Shown piece by piece: positions 52,894 to 62,672 of a stretch of DNA of 64,000 bases; the first letter of the stretch is position 1, and each line of letters opens with the position of its first letter. The notes beneath the pieces are model-generated. The model saw only the letters and a list, made by a program, of their open reading frames with translations. It ran no database searches and was not told the origin of the DNA. Source of the DNA: Synechococcus sp. LA31 (GTDB taxonomy: Bacteria; Cyanobacteriota; Cyanobacteriia; PCC-6307; Cyanobiaceae). The position numbers were made by a program, and so were the translations under genes. The stretch covers positions 496,001-560,000 of the forward strand of contig NZ_CP075523.1 in assembly GCF_018502385.1 (NCBI RefSeq), read 5' to 3'.

Positions 52894-53327
52894 TTGCCGA
52901 TCAACGATTTCAGCGCGCCTACAAGGCTGTTGGAGCCTTTGCCCACGCCGTCCTGAGGACGTGTGCGCACCGTGACGTCGCCATTCACGCTGGTGCGGCA
53001 GCTGAGGCGGTAGTTGGCGGGGCGATCAGCCAGATACACCTGCTCAACGTCGCTGCGGGGAGACAGGTTTTGCATGCCTTCCACCACTTCCACGACGCAG
53101 GTGCCGCATTGGCCCACACCACCGCAGTTGTTGAGGTTGTTCAGGCCCTTGTAGGGGTTGATGCCGGCATCAAGAGCTGCCTTGCGGAGGTTTGCACCTT
53201 CGATGCAACCGACCTGCTGGCCTTCCTGTTCAAAACGGATGGTGGGCACGGTCGGACGGGGATGTTCGGCGTCGACAAACTTACCTGGCCGAAGTCGATT
53301 CCCGAGGCCGATGTTGATGGCTGACAT
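52890..53327 (-). CDS. 2Fe-2S ferredoxin, adrenodoxin-type spacing
   Basis: A 145-residue protein with a ferredoxin domain from ~28 to 120. Cluster ligands are NNCGGVGQCGTCVVEV (Cx5Cx2C) and the fourth Cys in YRLSCRT. The Cx5Cx2C spacing is that of adrenodoxin/Isc ferredoxins, not of plant-type photosynthetic ferredoxin (Cx4Cx2C). An N-terminal extension (SAINIGLGNRLRPGKFV) and a C-terminal Ser/Gly/Leu tail (SNSLVGALKSLIGK) flank it. ATG 53327 is chosen over a TTG upstream. It is coupled to the ArsC-like gene. Confidence 0.85.
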   Translation of the reverse strand: MSAINIGLGNRLRPGKFVDAEHPRPTVPTIRFEQEGQQVGCIEGANLRKAALDAGINPYKGLNNLNNCGGVGQCGTCVVEVVEGMQNLSPRSDVEQVYLADRPANYRLSCRTSVNGDVTVRTRPQDGVGKGSNSLVGALKSLIGK

Positions 53328-53379
53328 CAAATCCAATTCAGGCCGGCCTGCTTACCATCACCACACAGGCTGATAGGCA

Positions 53380-54036
53380 GTGCATTCCTCCGGCTACGAA
53401 CGGCTTCAGAGTCAGGTGATCCCTGGCTACAGCAGCTTGGCCAGGCTGTCGGTGGCGCTCCTGGCGGCGTCTCCGGTTGCCCAGGCTGACGGGGTTGAGG
53501 TGATGGTGGCTGGCTGCGGCACCGGCGCTGAGCTTCTGGAGGCCATGGCTCAACGCCCTGATTGGCGCCTAACAGCCCTTGATCCCAGCGCTGAGATGCT
53601 TCAGGAAGCACGGCAACGGCTGGGTGAGCAGGCCACGGTTCAGTGGCGGCAGTCCACGGTGGAGTCCTTGGTGGACGAGGCGGGCATGGCGGGCCGCTTC
53701 GCCGGGGCACTCTCGGTGTTGGTGCTCCAGTCGCTGCCGGATGACGGCAGCAAACTGGCCTTTCTCACCGCCCTTGCCCGTTGCTTACAGCCGGGTGCCC
53801 AGCTGGTGCTCGTCGACCTGATGCAGACCAGCCTTCCCTCGCTGGAGGATCAGCTCGAACACGCCTGGCAGGGGTTCCAGCGGGCCAGTGGCCTGGATGC
53901 CTCGAGCCAGGAGGGCTTGCATCCCATCGGTTTGGCGCGCCTCACCAGCTTGGTGAATGCCGCTGGGTTCGGGGATCCCGCCCGGGTGTTCCAGGCGCTG
54001 GGGTTTGAGGGCTTCTTGCTGCAGCGGCTCAGCTAG
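53380..54036 (+). CDS. Class I SAM-dependent methyltransferase
   Basis: A 218-residue Rossmann methyltransferase. Motif I is [16 protein letters not shown], motif [20 protein letters not shown] and motif III-like [38 protein letters not shown]. The substrate is unknown. It starts at a GTG (53380), divergent from the ferredoxin gene, and its stop overlaps the convergent ppa stop by 8 bases. Confidence 0.82.
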   Translation: MHSSGYERLQSQVIPGYSSLARLSVALLAASPVAQADGVEVMVAGCGTGAELLEAMAQRPDWRLTALDPSAEMLQEARQRLGEQATVQWRQSTVESLVDEAGMAGRFAGALSVLVLQSLPDDGSKLAFLTALARCLQPGAQLVLVDLMQTSLPSLEDQLEHAWQGFQRASGLDASSQEGLHPIGLARLTSLVNAAGFGDPARVFQALGFEGFLLQRLS

Positions 54037-54550
54037 GTGCAGCGCCAGCAGCAGCAATGCAGCGCTCCAGCAGTGCCGGCACCGCTTCGGCATCCAGCCA
54101 ACCGGTGATCTCGATCACCCGTCCTTCCAGATTTTTGTAGGTACGGAAGAACTCCGCCACCTCTTCAAGCTGGTTGGGTGCGATCTGGCGGATGCTTCGG
54201 ATGGCGTGTTGCCTTGGATCCGCGGTGGGCACGCAGAGCAGCTTGCCGTCGTGTGCACCGCAATCCACCATGTCGAGAATGCCGATCGGCCGCGCTGTGA
54301 TCAGGCAGCCCGCGAAGGTGGGCTCATTCATGATCACCAGCGCGTCGAGAGGAGCACCGTCCTCGGCGAGGGTGTTGGGGATAAAGCCGTAATCGAAGGG
54401 GTAACGCACGGAGGAATGCAGAACCCGATCCAGCACCATCAAGCCTGCTTCGGCGTTGTATTCATATTTATTGCGGCTTCCCGCTGGTATCTCCACCATC
54501 AGATTCACCAGCCCTGGCGCTGGGGAAGCCTGAAGACTGCGCAAATCCAT
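54029..54550 (-). CDS. ppa: Family I inorganic pyrophosphatase, active-site variant
   Basis: A 173-residue soluble pyrophosphatase close to the bacterial length of ~175. It keeps [32 protein letters not shown] and the Lys in GKLLCVP. In the metal loop it reads [10 protein letters not shown], where the family has DGDPxD, so the middle Asp (the residue proposed as general base, Asp67 in E. coli numbering) is Ala. The downstream motif reads [10 protein letters not shown], with Cys in place of the usual Glu. Activity may therefore be weak. The ATG at 54550 (MDLRSLQ) fits the family start. Confidence 0.92.
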   Translation of the reverse strand: MDLRSLQASPAPGLVNLMVEIPAGSRNKYEYNAEAGLMVLDRVLHSSVRYPFDYGFIPNTLAEDGAPLDALVIMNEPTFAGCLITARPIGILDMVDCGAHDGKLLCVPTADPRQHAIRSIRQIAPNQLEEVAEFFRTYKNLEGRVIEITGWLDAEAVPALLERCIAAAGAAPS

Positions 54551-54749
54551 GGGCAGTGGCGGGTGACGTGGCGGCGGGTACCGGTCGGCGATCACTGATC
54601 ACGCTGACCAAGGGCACCACAAGTGTGCAGAGTGCGAGCACAACACCAATGAGAGGTGCTGCCGTGTGAAAGAGGCTTCCCGAACTGTAGGGCTCATCAC
54701 CGGTCTCAGCGGGATGGTTCGTGCTTCGGGGAGGGGGATCTGAATCCAT
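54468..54749 (-). CDS. Small single-span membrane protein overlapping ppa start
   Basis: A 93-residue ORF. An acidic, Pro-rich N-terminus ([20 protein letters not shown]) precedes one strong membrane span (~30-52, [23 protein letters not shown]) and a polar Ser/Ala/Gly tail. The span with SDRRP after it looks like real membrane-protein sequence. Its last 83 bases overlap the 5' end of ppa in another frame. No family is confirmed. It lies in the 300-base space upstream of ppa where no other gene is evident. Confidence 0.5.
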   Translation of the reverse strand: MDSDPPPRSTNHPAETGDEPYSSGSLFHTAAPLIGVVLALCTLVVPLVSVISDRRPVPAATSPATAHGFAQSSGFPSARAGESDGGDTSGKPQ

Positions 54750-54867
54750 GGAAGAAGCCGAAGGGCTGTTCCAGCGGTAAGAAGGCTGGAAACCCTGTTA
54801 GCGCACTCATCAAAAGACATCCATCAGCATGGCATTTCTATGCCGCATCGCAAGTGGTGGAATCCGT

Positions 54868-55350
54868 TCAGGCGGCTGGACGTGCCTGATCGTGCTGGTC
54901 GCGGCGGCTCTCCAGAGAGGTGGGGCGACCTTCTGCTTCGCTGAGCAGTCCGCGGATGGCGCGCAGCTCATCGAGGATCGAACCCAGGAGCTGCTGCGTC
55001 GCGGTGGAGGGTGAGTTGAGCACCTCAACGGTGACTTCCTTGATGCGAAGCACATCCCGTGCAAAGCGAGCCACCTCATTGGGGTGGAACATCAGAGGCT
55101 CTTTCTGATCGCTGCGGTATTCGGGGTTGAGCTTGCGGGGATTAAAAGGAGGGTTGAGATTGCGGGGGTCGGTGTTGGTGTAGCGATACACCGATGCGCG
55201 GGAGCGGTTGAGGCAGCGCTGCACCTCATCGATGCCGATGAGGTTGTCGCCGCTCTCAGCTGACTGGGCTGCGGCCTCTGCTAGGCCTGAGATTGCACTG
55301 CCAACCTGAGCTCCCATACCCATTCCCGCCGTGACCGAATGGGCTTGCAT
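54868..55350 (-). CDS. Putative helix-turn-helix protein of cyanobacteria
   Basis: A 160-residue soluble protein starting MQAHSVTAGMGMGAQVG. The core (~43-105, IGIDEVQRCLNRSRASVYRYTNTDPRNLNPPFNPRKLNPEYRSD-like segment through FHPNEVARFARDVLRIKEV) reads as a winged or MerR/excisionase-type helix-turn-helix followed by a helical region (LLGSILDELRAIRGLLSEAE). It is a likely DNA-binding regulator, target unknown. It is divergent from proS with a 163-base gap. Confidence 0.65.
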   Translation of the reverse strand: MQAHSVTAGMGMGAQVGSAISGLAEAAAQSAESGDNLIGIDEVQRCLNRSRASVYRYTNTDPRNLNPPFNPRKLNPEYRSDQKEPLMFHPNEVARFARDVLRIKEVTVEVLNSPSTATQQLLGSILDELRAIRGLLSEAEGRPTSLESRRDQHDQARPAA

Positions 55351-55513
55351 GAGACGGTTGTGCGACAGGTTGGACTTGCAGCGGAAGTTAGCAGACTTTT
55401 CGCTGCGGAACTGGAATTTTTTCCGCCTTTCCAACGGGAGATGTGGCGCTTCTGGATCCGGCTATTGAGGGAGCACGGTGGTAGCTTCCGGCCTCCTCTC
55501 TGCTGAGCATCCC

Positions 55514-57322
55514 ATGCGCGTCTCCCGCCTCATGCTGGTGACGTTGCGGGATGACCCCGCTGAAGCCGAGATCTCTTCCCACAAGCTGTTGCTGCGCGCC
55601 GGCTATATCCGCCGGGTGGGCAGCGGCATCTACGCCTACCTGCCGCTGCTGTGGCGCGTGCTGCAGAAGATCTCGGCGATCGTGCGCGAGGAGCTCAATG
55701 GAGCCGGGGCGTTGGAAACGCTGTTGCCCCAGTTGCAGCCAGCCGAGCTCTGGCAGCGGAGTGGTCGCTGGGCCGGATACACCGCCGGCGAAGGCATCAT
55801 GTTTCATCTCGAGGATCGCCAGGGCCGAGAGCTGGGCCTAGGCCCCACCCACGAGGAGGTGATCACCGCTTTGGCCGCAGATCTACTGCGCTCCTACCGG
55901 CAGCTGCCGGTGAACCTCTATCAAATCCAGACCAAATTTCGTGATGAGATCCGGCCTCGCTTCGGCCTGATGCGGGGGCGCGAATTCATCATGAAGGACG
56001 CCTACTCCTTTCATGCCGATGAGGCCTGCCTGAAGCAGACCTATGCGGCCATGGATCAGGCCTATCGCCGCATCTTCAGCCGTTGCGGGCTGCGGGCTGT
56101 GGCGGTGGAGGCAGATAGCGGCGCGATCGGTGGCTTCGCCAGCCAGGAATTCATGGTGACGGCCGATGCCGGAGAAGATCTGATCCTGGCCAGTGGGGAT
56201 GGTCGCTATGCCGCCAACCAGGAACGGGCGGTCTCTCGACCTGCCGAGGCCGAGCCCCTTGCCGGCGGACGTCGCAGCGGCGGCCTCGGTGACCGCCTCG
56301 CCACGCCCGGCCAGAGCAGCATCGAGCAGCTGTGCTCGGCCCATGGTTTTCAGCCCAGCCAGACCGTGAAGGTGCTGCTGCTGCTGGCCCGTTTTGAAGA
56401 TGGCTGTCAGCAGCCCTTGCTGGTGAGTTTGCGCGGCGATCAACAGCTCAATGAGGTGAAGCTCGCCAATGCGGTGTCGGCTCGCTGCAGCACCGAGCAC
56501 GGCAGCCTGCTCGAGATCGCTCCCCTCTCGGCTGATGCGGCTATTCCCTTCGGTTTCACCGGGCCGCACCTCCCTGACGTTGTGCTCGAGGGCTCCCCCA
56601 GTTGGCAGCCCCGTTTCCTGCGCCTGGCCGATGCCACGGCTATTGATCTAGAGGCTTTTGTGTGCGGCGCCAACAGTCCCGATGCCCATCTGGTGGGAGC
56701 CTGCTGGGGCGAGCTCTGTCCGGCTCCGGAGGCTCTCGACCTGCGGGCTGCCCAGCCCGGCGATCACTGCCTGCATGACCCCAGTCAGCAGTTGCAGGCC
56801 AGCCGTGGCATCGAGGTGGGCCACATCTTTCAGCTGGGCCGCAAGTACTCCGAGGCCCTCGAGGCCACATTCACCAACGAGGCTGGCCAGGAAGAGCCCC
56901 TCTGGATGGGCTGCTACGGCATCGGCGTCTCCCGTCTGGCTCAGGCGGCTGTGGAGCAGCACCATGACGCCAACGGCATCTGCTGGCCGACGGCCATTGC
57001 TCCGTATGAGGTGATCGTGGTGATTGCCAATGTGTCTGATGAGCAGCAACGGCAACTGGGTGAGCAGCTGTATCACGACCTGATGGCCGCTGGCATTGAT
57101 GCCCTGCTGGACGACCGCAGTGAGCGCGCCGGGGTGAAATTCAAAGATGCTGATCTGCTTGGAGTGCCCTGGCGCGTCGTGGTGGGGCGTGGCGCTGCAG
57201 ATGGCCTGGTGGAGCTGGTGCAACGCGCTGGCGGCGAGCGCACCGATCTCGCTGCCGCGGCCGTGCTGCCGCAGCTGCTGGCGCACTTGGAGCGTGAACG
57301 GGCCGGATTCGTCACGGCCTGA
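55514..57322 (+). CDS. proS: Prolyl-tRNA synthetase (bacterial type)
   Basis: A 602-residue class II synthetase that charges tRNA-Pro. Motif 1 region SGIYAYLPLLWRVLQKISAIVREELN, motif 2 TKFRDEIRPRFGLMRGREFIMKDAYSFH, an inserted editing (INS) domain at ~230-400, motif 3 CYGIGVSRLAQAAVEQHHD and a C-terminal anticodon-binding domain. The ATG at 55514 (MRVSRLMLVTLRDDPAEAE) is the right start. Length is normal for the bacterial form. Confidence 0.97.
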   Translation: MRVSRLMLVTLRDDPAEAEISSHKLLLRAGYIRRVGSGIYAYLPLLWRVLQKISAIVREELNGAGALETLLPQLQPAELWQRSGRWAGYTAGEGIMFHLEDRQGRELGLGPTHEEVITALAADLLRSYRQLPVNLYQIQTKFRDEIRPRFGLMRGREFIMKDAYSFHADEACLKQTYAAMDQAYRRIFSRCGLRAVAVEADSGAIGGFASQEFMVTADAGEDLILASGDGRYAANQERAVSRPAEAEPLAGGRRSGGLGDRLATPGQSSIEQLCSAHGFQPSQTVKVLLLLARFEDGCQQPLLVSLRGDQQLNEVKLANAVSARCSTEHGSLLEIAPLSADAAIPFGFTGPHLPDVVLEGSPSWQPRFLRLADATAIDLEAFVCGANSPDAHLVGACWGELCPAPEALDLRAAQPGDHCLHDPSQQLQASRGIEVGHIFQLGRKYSEALEATFTNEAGQEEPLWMGCYGIGVSRLAQAAVEQHHDANGICWPTAIAPYEVIVVIANVSDEQQRQLGEQLYHDLMAAGIDALLDDRSERAGVKFKDADLLGVPWRVVVGRGAADGLVELVQRAGGERTDLAAAAVLPQLLAHLERERAGFVTA

Positions 57323-57357
57323 CGCCATAGGATCCGCCCAACCCTTGCAGGAACACC

Positions 57358-57768
57358 ATGGCGGCTGGTTGGCGTCACCTCAAAGCAGCCGTCCTTGCGG
57401 TTTGTCTCTGCCTGTCGTTGATGCTCACCGCCTGCTCCGGCAGCGGTGGGCCCCTCACGGGCAATTACGTGGAAGACACCGTTGCCGTTGCGGACACCTT
57501 GCTCGCCACGATGGCTCTCCCATCGGATGATCCTGGCCGTTCCGAGGCGGAAACTGAGGCGCGTTCGCTGATTAATGACTACACGGCCCGCTACCGTCCG
57601 CGCCCCCAGGTGAATGGCCTGGCATCGTTTACGACCATGCAGACCGCTCTCAATTCCCTGGCAGGTCACTACGCCAACTACCCCAACCGTCCGCTGCCCG
57701 ATGCACTGCGGGAGCGGGTGTCGAAGGAGCTCAAGAAAGCTGAAACCGGTGTGGTACGCGGCGCCTGA
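57358..57768 (+). CDS. psb27: Photosystem II assembly lipoprotein Psb27
   Basis: A 136-residue exported lipoprotein. The signal ends in the lipobox LTAC (Cys ~25). The mature four-helix bundle includes GNYVEDTVAVADTLLATMALP, INDYTARYRP and TTMQTALNSLAGHYANYPNRPLP, all Psb27 hallmarks. It binds CP43 on the lumenal side and holds PSII in a state ready for manganese-cluster assembly. It lies 35 bases after proS and is followed by a strong terminator. Confidence 0.95.
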   Translation: MAAGWRHLKAAVLAVCLCLSLMLTACSGSGGPLTGNYVEDTVAVADTLLATMALPSDDPGRSEAETEARSLINDYTARYRPRPQVNGLASFTTMQTALNSLAGHYANYPNRPLPDALRERVSKELKKAETGVVRGA

Positions 57769-57792
57769 TTGGTCCGGCGGCATCATGCTCTC

Positions 57793-57816
57793 GGCGGCCT
57801 CTGGGCCGCCTTTTTT
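57793..57816 (+). terminator. Intrinsic terminator after psb27
   Basis: A 7-bp GC stem GGCGGCC/GGCCGCC (57793-57799 with 57804-57810) with a TCTG loop, followed by six T (57811-57816). It lies 24 bases past the psb27 stop and ends the proS-psb27 unit before purA. Confidence 0.9.
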
Positions 57817-57893
57817 GTGTCGTAAAGCAGCAGCTGGTGCCTTGACTTTGACGGAGGGCCGCTTGATCTGAGATCCTCTTTGTTTGTGCTTAG

Positions 57894-59231
<1,338 letters not shown>

Positions 59232-59239
59232 TCATTCCG

Positions 59240-60247
59240 ATGGCCTCCACCAAAATCCTTGATGTTGTCGGCATCGGCAACGCCATCGTTGATGTGCTCG
59301 TGCACGCCGACGACGATCAGCTCGACAACCTGGAGCTCACCAAGGGCACCATGGCCCTGGTCGATGAGAACCAGGCAGAGCGTCTCTACGCCAGCGTTGG
59401 CCCAGGCCTGGAAACCTCCGGCGGTTCAGCGGCCAATACCCTCGCGGGTATTGCTCAACTGGGTGGCCGTGCCGGGTTCATTGGTCGGGTGCGCAATGAC
59501 CAGTTGGGCGGCATCTTTGCCCATGACATCCGCTCCGTCGGCGCCCGTTTTGACACACCAGCCGCGACCGACGGCCCTTCAACCGCCCGTTGCCTGATCT
59601 TCGTTACCCCAGACGCTCAGCGCACGATGTGCACGTATCTGGGGGCTTCTGTGGGCCTTGACCCCAGTGATCTTGATCTGGAGATGGTGGCCCAGGCCAA
59701 GGTGCTGTATCTGGAGGGTTATCTCTGGGATAGCGATGAGGCCAAGCGTGCCTTCATTGCCGCGGCCGAGGTGGCCCGGGCCCATGGTGCCGAAGTGGCG
59801 CTGAGCCTCTCGGATGCCTTTTGCGTGGAGCGTCACCGCGACAGCTTCCAGCTGCTGGTGGATGGCCATGTGGACATCCTGTTTGCCAACGAGATGGAGA
59901 TCACCTCCCTCTACAAAGCCAACAGCTTCGATGAGGCCGCCGAGCAGGTGCGCGGGCGTTGCCGCATCGCCGCCCTCACCCGCAGCGAGTCTGGCTCGGT
60001 GATCCTGAATGGCAGCGGCACCCATCACATCGAGCCGTACAAGCTCGGCCCCCTGGTCGATACCACAGGTGCTGGTGATCTCTACGCGGCCGGTTTCCTG
60101 CATGGCCACACGCAGGGCATGGACGTAGACGCATGCGGCCGCTTGGCTTCTCTATGCGCCGGCCAGGTGGTGACCCAGCTTGGGCCTCGGTCTCAGGTGG
60201 ATTTGCGTGAGCTGGTGGCGCAGCATTCGCTCAGCCAGGCGGCGTAA
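59240..60247 (+). CDS. PfkB-family kinase, probable adenosine kinase
   Basis: A 335-residue ribokinase-fold protein. It starts ILDVVGIGNAIVDVLVHAD, has SGGSAANTLAGIAQLGGRAGFIGRV (sugar site) and ends with the PfkB signature DTTGAGDLYAAGFLHG, whose Asp is catalytic. LFANEMEITSLY is also typical of the adenosine-kinase-like branch. Located 8 bases after purA, it fits purine salvage, but another sugar or nucleoside is possible. Its 3' end overlaps cutA tail-to-tail by 55 bases. Confidence 0.85.
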   Translation: MASTKILDVVGIGNAIVDVLVHADDDQLDNLELTKGTMALVDENQAERLYASVGPGLETSGGSAANTLAGIAQLGGRAGFIGRVRNDQLGGIFAHDIRSVGARFDTPAATDGPSTARCLIFVTPDAQRTMCTYLGASVGLDPSDLDLEMVAQAKVLYLEGYLWDSDEAKRAFIAAAEVARAHGAEVALSLSDAFCVERHRDSFQLLVDGHVDILFANEMEITSLYKANSFDEAAEQVRGRCRIAALTRSESGSVILNGSGTHHIEPYKLGPLVDTTGAGDLYAAGFLHGHTQGMDVDACGRLASLCAGQVVTQLGPRSQVDLRELVAQHSLSQAA

Positions 60248-60525
60248 TCAGCGCTGGCTTCGGCGCACCACGTGAGCCATTGTGGAGTGGTGTAACTGTG
60301 TAGCTCCCGCACCGCTTGCTCCAGGGCAGCTGCGCAGCAGGGGTCGCTCTTGATCAGGAGCTGCACCTCATGGCTTCGCTCCAGCTGCCCTTTCCAGCGG
60401 TAGAGCGATTCCACCTCCTTCAAAGCCACGCAGCACGCCAAGTGCCTCTCCAGGAGCAGCTCGGCCAGCTGTTCAGCCTGGGCGCGGCTGGCTTCGGTGG
60501 TGAGGGCGAGCAGGGCTGCGGCCAT
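60193..60525 (-). CDS. cutA: CutA-like divalent cation tolerance protein
   Basis: A 110-residue ferredoxin-like-fold protein that forms trimers. CutA hallmarks are LLERHLACCVALKEVESLYRWKGQLERSHEVQLLIKS and the C-terminal LHSYTTPQWLTWCAEASADYAAWL. The family is linked to copper tolerance, but a signalling or structural role is equally likely. It is preceded by the probable cobK gene in reverse order (cobK ends 7 bases away). Confidence 0.85.
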   Translation of the reverse strand: MAAALLALTTEASRAQAEQLAELLLERHLACCVALKEVESLYRWKGQLERSHEVQLLIKSDPCCAAALEQAVRELHSYTTPQWLTWCAEASADYAAWLSECCATSSRKST

Positions 60526-60532
60526 TGGGAGC

Positions 60533-61285
60533 TCAGGGATGCCCCAGCATCTCCAGCAGGGCAGGCATGGACAAGCCCCCGCTTGATTCAGGGCGGCGCA
60601 TCAACAGCAGGGGTAAACCCAACTGCTGACACACGCGCCGCCACAGTGCCTCGCTGCGCCCGCCCCCTTGGCGGCAGAGCACCAGGCTGATCGTCCAGCG
60701 GCGGCAGAGTGCTTGCTCCAACAGGCCAGCTCCCGTGGCATCTGGCCGCAGGCAGGCAATCTGTTCATCCGCAAGGCCCGCTCGACGAGCTGCCTGGAGG
60801 CTGGCGGGCTGATCAAGCACCCGGGCGAAATGGCGGCAACCGCACGTGGCTTCGATCGCGGCTTGGAGTTGGCGGGCGCCGATAGCCAGCAGTAGGCGCT
60901 CGCCATGCAGAGCCAACCGGCCCAGATCCTCCACGCCACCGATCAGCTGAAGCTGCTCGCCAGGCAGAGGCTCCGCTGGCTGACGCCGATCGATTTGGAT
61001 CAGCGGCTGATCAAGCTGGCGGCAGAGCCGTTGCAGTCGCTCAGTGATCACAACGGCGAAGGGATGGGTGGCATCCACCACCCAACGCGGGGCCTGCTCG
61101 CGCAGCTCCTGGGTCAGGGCAACGTCATTGCTGCAGGCTCCTACGCGGATTGAGAGCCCCTGCTGGTCTGGATAGGCCCGTGCCGCTGCTGCGGTGACCA
61201 CGCTCAACTGCACCCGCCAGCCCCGCTTGAGCAGGGCCTCCACAAGGGGGGGGCCTTCAGCGGTTCCGGCAAACAGCCAGATCAA
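60533..61285 (-). CDS. cobK: Precorrin-6A reductase (CobK/CbiJ family)
   Basis: A 250-residue enzyme of corrin-ring synthesis that reduces a double bond of precorrin-6A with NADPH. It begins LIWLFAGTAEGPPLVEALLKRGW, has VVDATHPFAVVITERLQRLC and the later GERLLLAIGARQLQAAIE and LVLCRQGGGRSEALWRRVCQQLGLPLLLMRRP, matching CobK. The start is uncertain: TTG 61285 is nearest, while an ATG further upstream would overlap the ssb gene on the other strand. Together with cobO it shows that this organism makes its own (pseudo)cobalamin. Confidence 0.85.
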   Translation of the reverse strand: MIWLFAGTAEGPPLVEALLKRGWRVQLSVVTAAAARAYPDQQGLSIRVGACSNDVALTQELREQAPRWVVDATHPFAVVITERLQRLCRQLDQPLIQIDRRQPAEPLPGEQLQLIGGVEDLGRLALHGERLLLAIGARQLQAAIEATCGCRHFARVLDQPASLQAARRAGLADEQIACLRPDATGAGLLEQALCRRWTISLVLCRQGGGRSEALWRRVCQQLGLPLLLMRRPESSGGLSMPALLEMLGHP

Positions 61286-61330
61286 TGGTGCTGCCTGCAG
61301 CGGCCCCTGGCAGGATGTGGCCCCTTGCCC

Positions 61331-61837
61331 ATGAACACTGCCGTGAACCATTGCTTGCTGGAGGTGGAGGTGCTGGAGGCGCCCCAGGTGCGCTACACCC
61401 AGGACAACCAAACTCCGGTGGCGGAGATGGCGGTGCAGTTCGATGGGCTGAGACCCGATGATCCGCCGGGTCAGCTCAAGGTGGTGGGCTGGGGAAGCCT
61501 CGCGCAAGACCTGCAGAACCGCGTGCAGGTTGGCCAGCGCCTGATGGTGGAAGGCCGGCTGCGCATGAACACCGTGACCCGCCAGGACGGGGTGAAGGAG
61601 AAGCGGGCCGAGTTCACGCTCTCGCGTTTGCATCCGATCGGAGCCGGGGCCAGTGGCCCTGTGTCCGGATCCCCCATGCCGGCGCGCGCTTCTGCCCCCG
61701 CTCCGACGCGCTCTGCCGCCCCACGCTCTGCCCAAGCTGCAGCGCCTGCCCCTGCCCCGGCGTCTGCGCCGCCAGCCTGGAACGCATCCCCCCTGGTACC
61801 CGATCTGCCCGAGGGTGAAGACGAGATTCCCTTCTGA
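61331..61837 (+). CDS. ssb: Single-stranded DNA-binding protein
   Basis: A 168-residue OB-fold protein. The core (~5-105) includes CLLEVEVLEAPQVRYTQDNQTPVAEMAVQF and GQRLMVEGRLRMNTV. An Ala/Pro-rich linker (~110-150) leads to an acidic tip DLPEGEDEIPF, the protein-interaction tail of bacterial SSB. The family in cyanobacteria is a divergent second-type Ssb. ATG 61331 is chosen over TTG 61325. It is divergent from cobK. Confidence 0.85.
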   Translation: MNTAVNHCLLEVEVLEAPQVRYTQDNQTPVAEMAVQFDGLRPDDPPGQLKVVGWGSLAQDLQNRVQVGQRLMVEGRLRMNTVTRQDGVKEKRAEFTLSRLHPIGAGASGPVSGSPMPARASAPAPTRSAAPRSAQAAAPAPAPASAPPAWNASPLVPDLPEGEDEIPF

Positions 61838-61840
61838 ATT

Positions 61841-61888
61841 CAGTCGTGACCTCAGGCAGTCGTGACCTCAGGCAGTGGTGACGTCAGG
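61841..61888. repeat. Three tandem 16-bp repeats between converging genes
   Basis: The unit CAGTCGTGACCTCAGG occurs at 61841-61856 and 61857-61872 exactly, and at 61873-61888 with two changes (CAGTGGTGACGTCAGG). Each unit carries TGA on the plus strand and TGA on the minus strand, and because 16 is not a multiple of 3 the copies place stops in all three frames of both strands. The third copy contains the stop codon of the minus-strand gene that ends at 61884. Confidence 0.9.
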
Positions 61889-62135
61889 CGTTGGGCTCTG
61901 CCTCCAGCTGGAGCTTGTCCTGGGCCTGCTCCAGCACTTGGCCCAGCTCCCGCTCGAGCGCGGCCAGATCCAGCCGCAGCTCTGGCCAGCGGCCGCCATC
62001 GATCTGTTGCAGCAGCCAGAGGCGATCAGCTCGTAGTTTCTCCACCAGCTCGGCGGTGGTGCCTTCTGCGATCGGGCCTGCGCTCAAGTCGTCGCTGGGG
62101 TCGCCGCTGACCGAAGATGACGCCATGCTCTCCAT
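61884..62135 (-). CDS. Small soluble coiled-coil protein, unknown
   Basis: An 83-residue ORF ([17 protein letters not shown] start; second ATG 62126). The N-terminal ~30 residues are Ser/Asp/Gly-rich and the rest is helical: TTAELVEKLRADRLWLLQQIDGG and LDLAALERELGQVLEQAQDKLQLEAEPNA, with heptad-like Leu spacing. It is not recognised. It is divergent from, and its 5' end overlaps by 11 bases, the DUF2854-type gene start at 62125. The heptads support it as real. Confidence 0.55.
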   Translation of the reverse strand: MESMASSSVSGDPSDDLSAGPIAEGTTAELVEKLRADRLWLLQQIDGGRWPELRLDLAALERELGQVLEQAQDKLQLEAEPNA

Positions 62136-62670
62136 CGCTTCCCCTGGCAGCCTAGTCACGATTGCTGGGGCCTCTCTCTCGGTCATCGGTTGGGTCGGGT
62201 ACGCCACCGGCAACCCCAACCTCAGCCTGCCAACAATTTTCTACGGCATCCCGATTCTTCTCGGGGGTCTGGCGCTCAAGTCGTCGGAGTTGCCGCCTGC
62301 TGAACTGCTGCCTGCTGAGCCAGACGCTGTGGCCCTGCGCGATCAGCCCGCCAGCCAGACCCTGCGCAAATTGGTGAAGGATGTGACCCGCTGGCGCTAT
62401 GGCCAGAAGGCTCACCTGGAGAGTTCCCTCGAGGCCCTCAAGCTCTGGGACGACGACGCACCCCCCCAGCTGGAAAGCGTGGGTGAGGTGGCTCTGCATG
62501 GTCAATACGGGTTGGCCCTGCGCTTCCGCACCGAGGGGGTTCCCTTCGAGCGCTGGCAGGAGAAACAGGATCGCCTCGGTCGCTTCTTCGCCAAGGGTCT
62601 CGAGGCCCGTCTCAGCCAGCCCGCCAGTGGTGTGTTGCTGCTGGAGCTGCTGCCGGTTCAGCCCGCCTGA
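62125..62670 (+). CDS. DUF2854-type conserved cyanobacterial/plastid membrane protein
   Basis: A 181-residue protein starting [22 protein letters not shown]. Two N-terminal membrane spans (~8-27 and ~35-53, [19 protein letters not shown]) are followed by a soluble ~125-residue domain ([42 protein letters not shown] and [34 protein letters not shown]). The pattern fits the DUF2854 family of cyanobacteria and plants, whose role is unknown. A 2-base gap separates it from argB, so they may be co-transcribed. Confidence 0.7.
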   Translation: MLSIASPGSLVTIAGASLSVIGWVGYATGNPNLSLPTIFYGIPILLGGLALKSSELPPAELLPAEPDAVALRDQPASQTLRKLVKDVTRWRYGQKAHLESSLEALKLWDDDAPPQLESVGEVALHGQYGLALRFRTEGVPFERWQEKQDRLGRFFAKGLEARLSQPASGVLLLELLPVQPA

Positions 62671-62672
62671 TC

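Noticed and set aside
57842-57869. TTGACT followed by a weak -10-like TGATCT upstream of purA
   Set aside because: The -35 match is fair but the -10 is poor. Not enough to call a promoter by eye.
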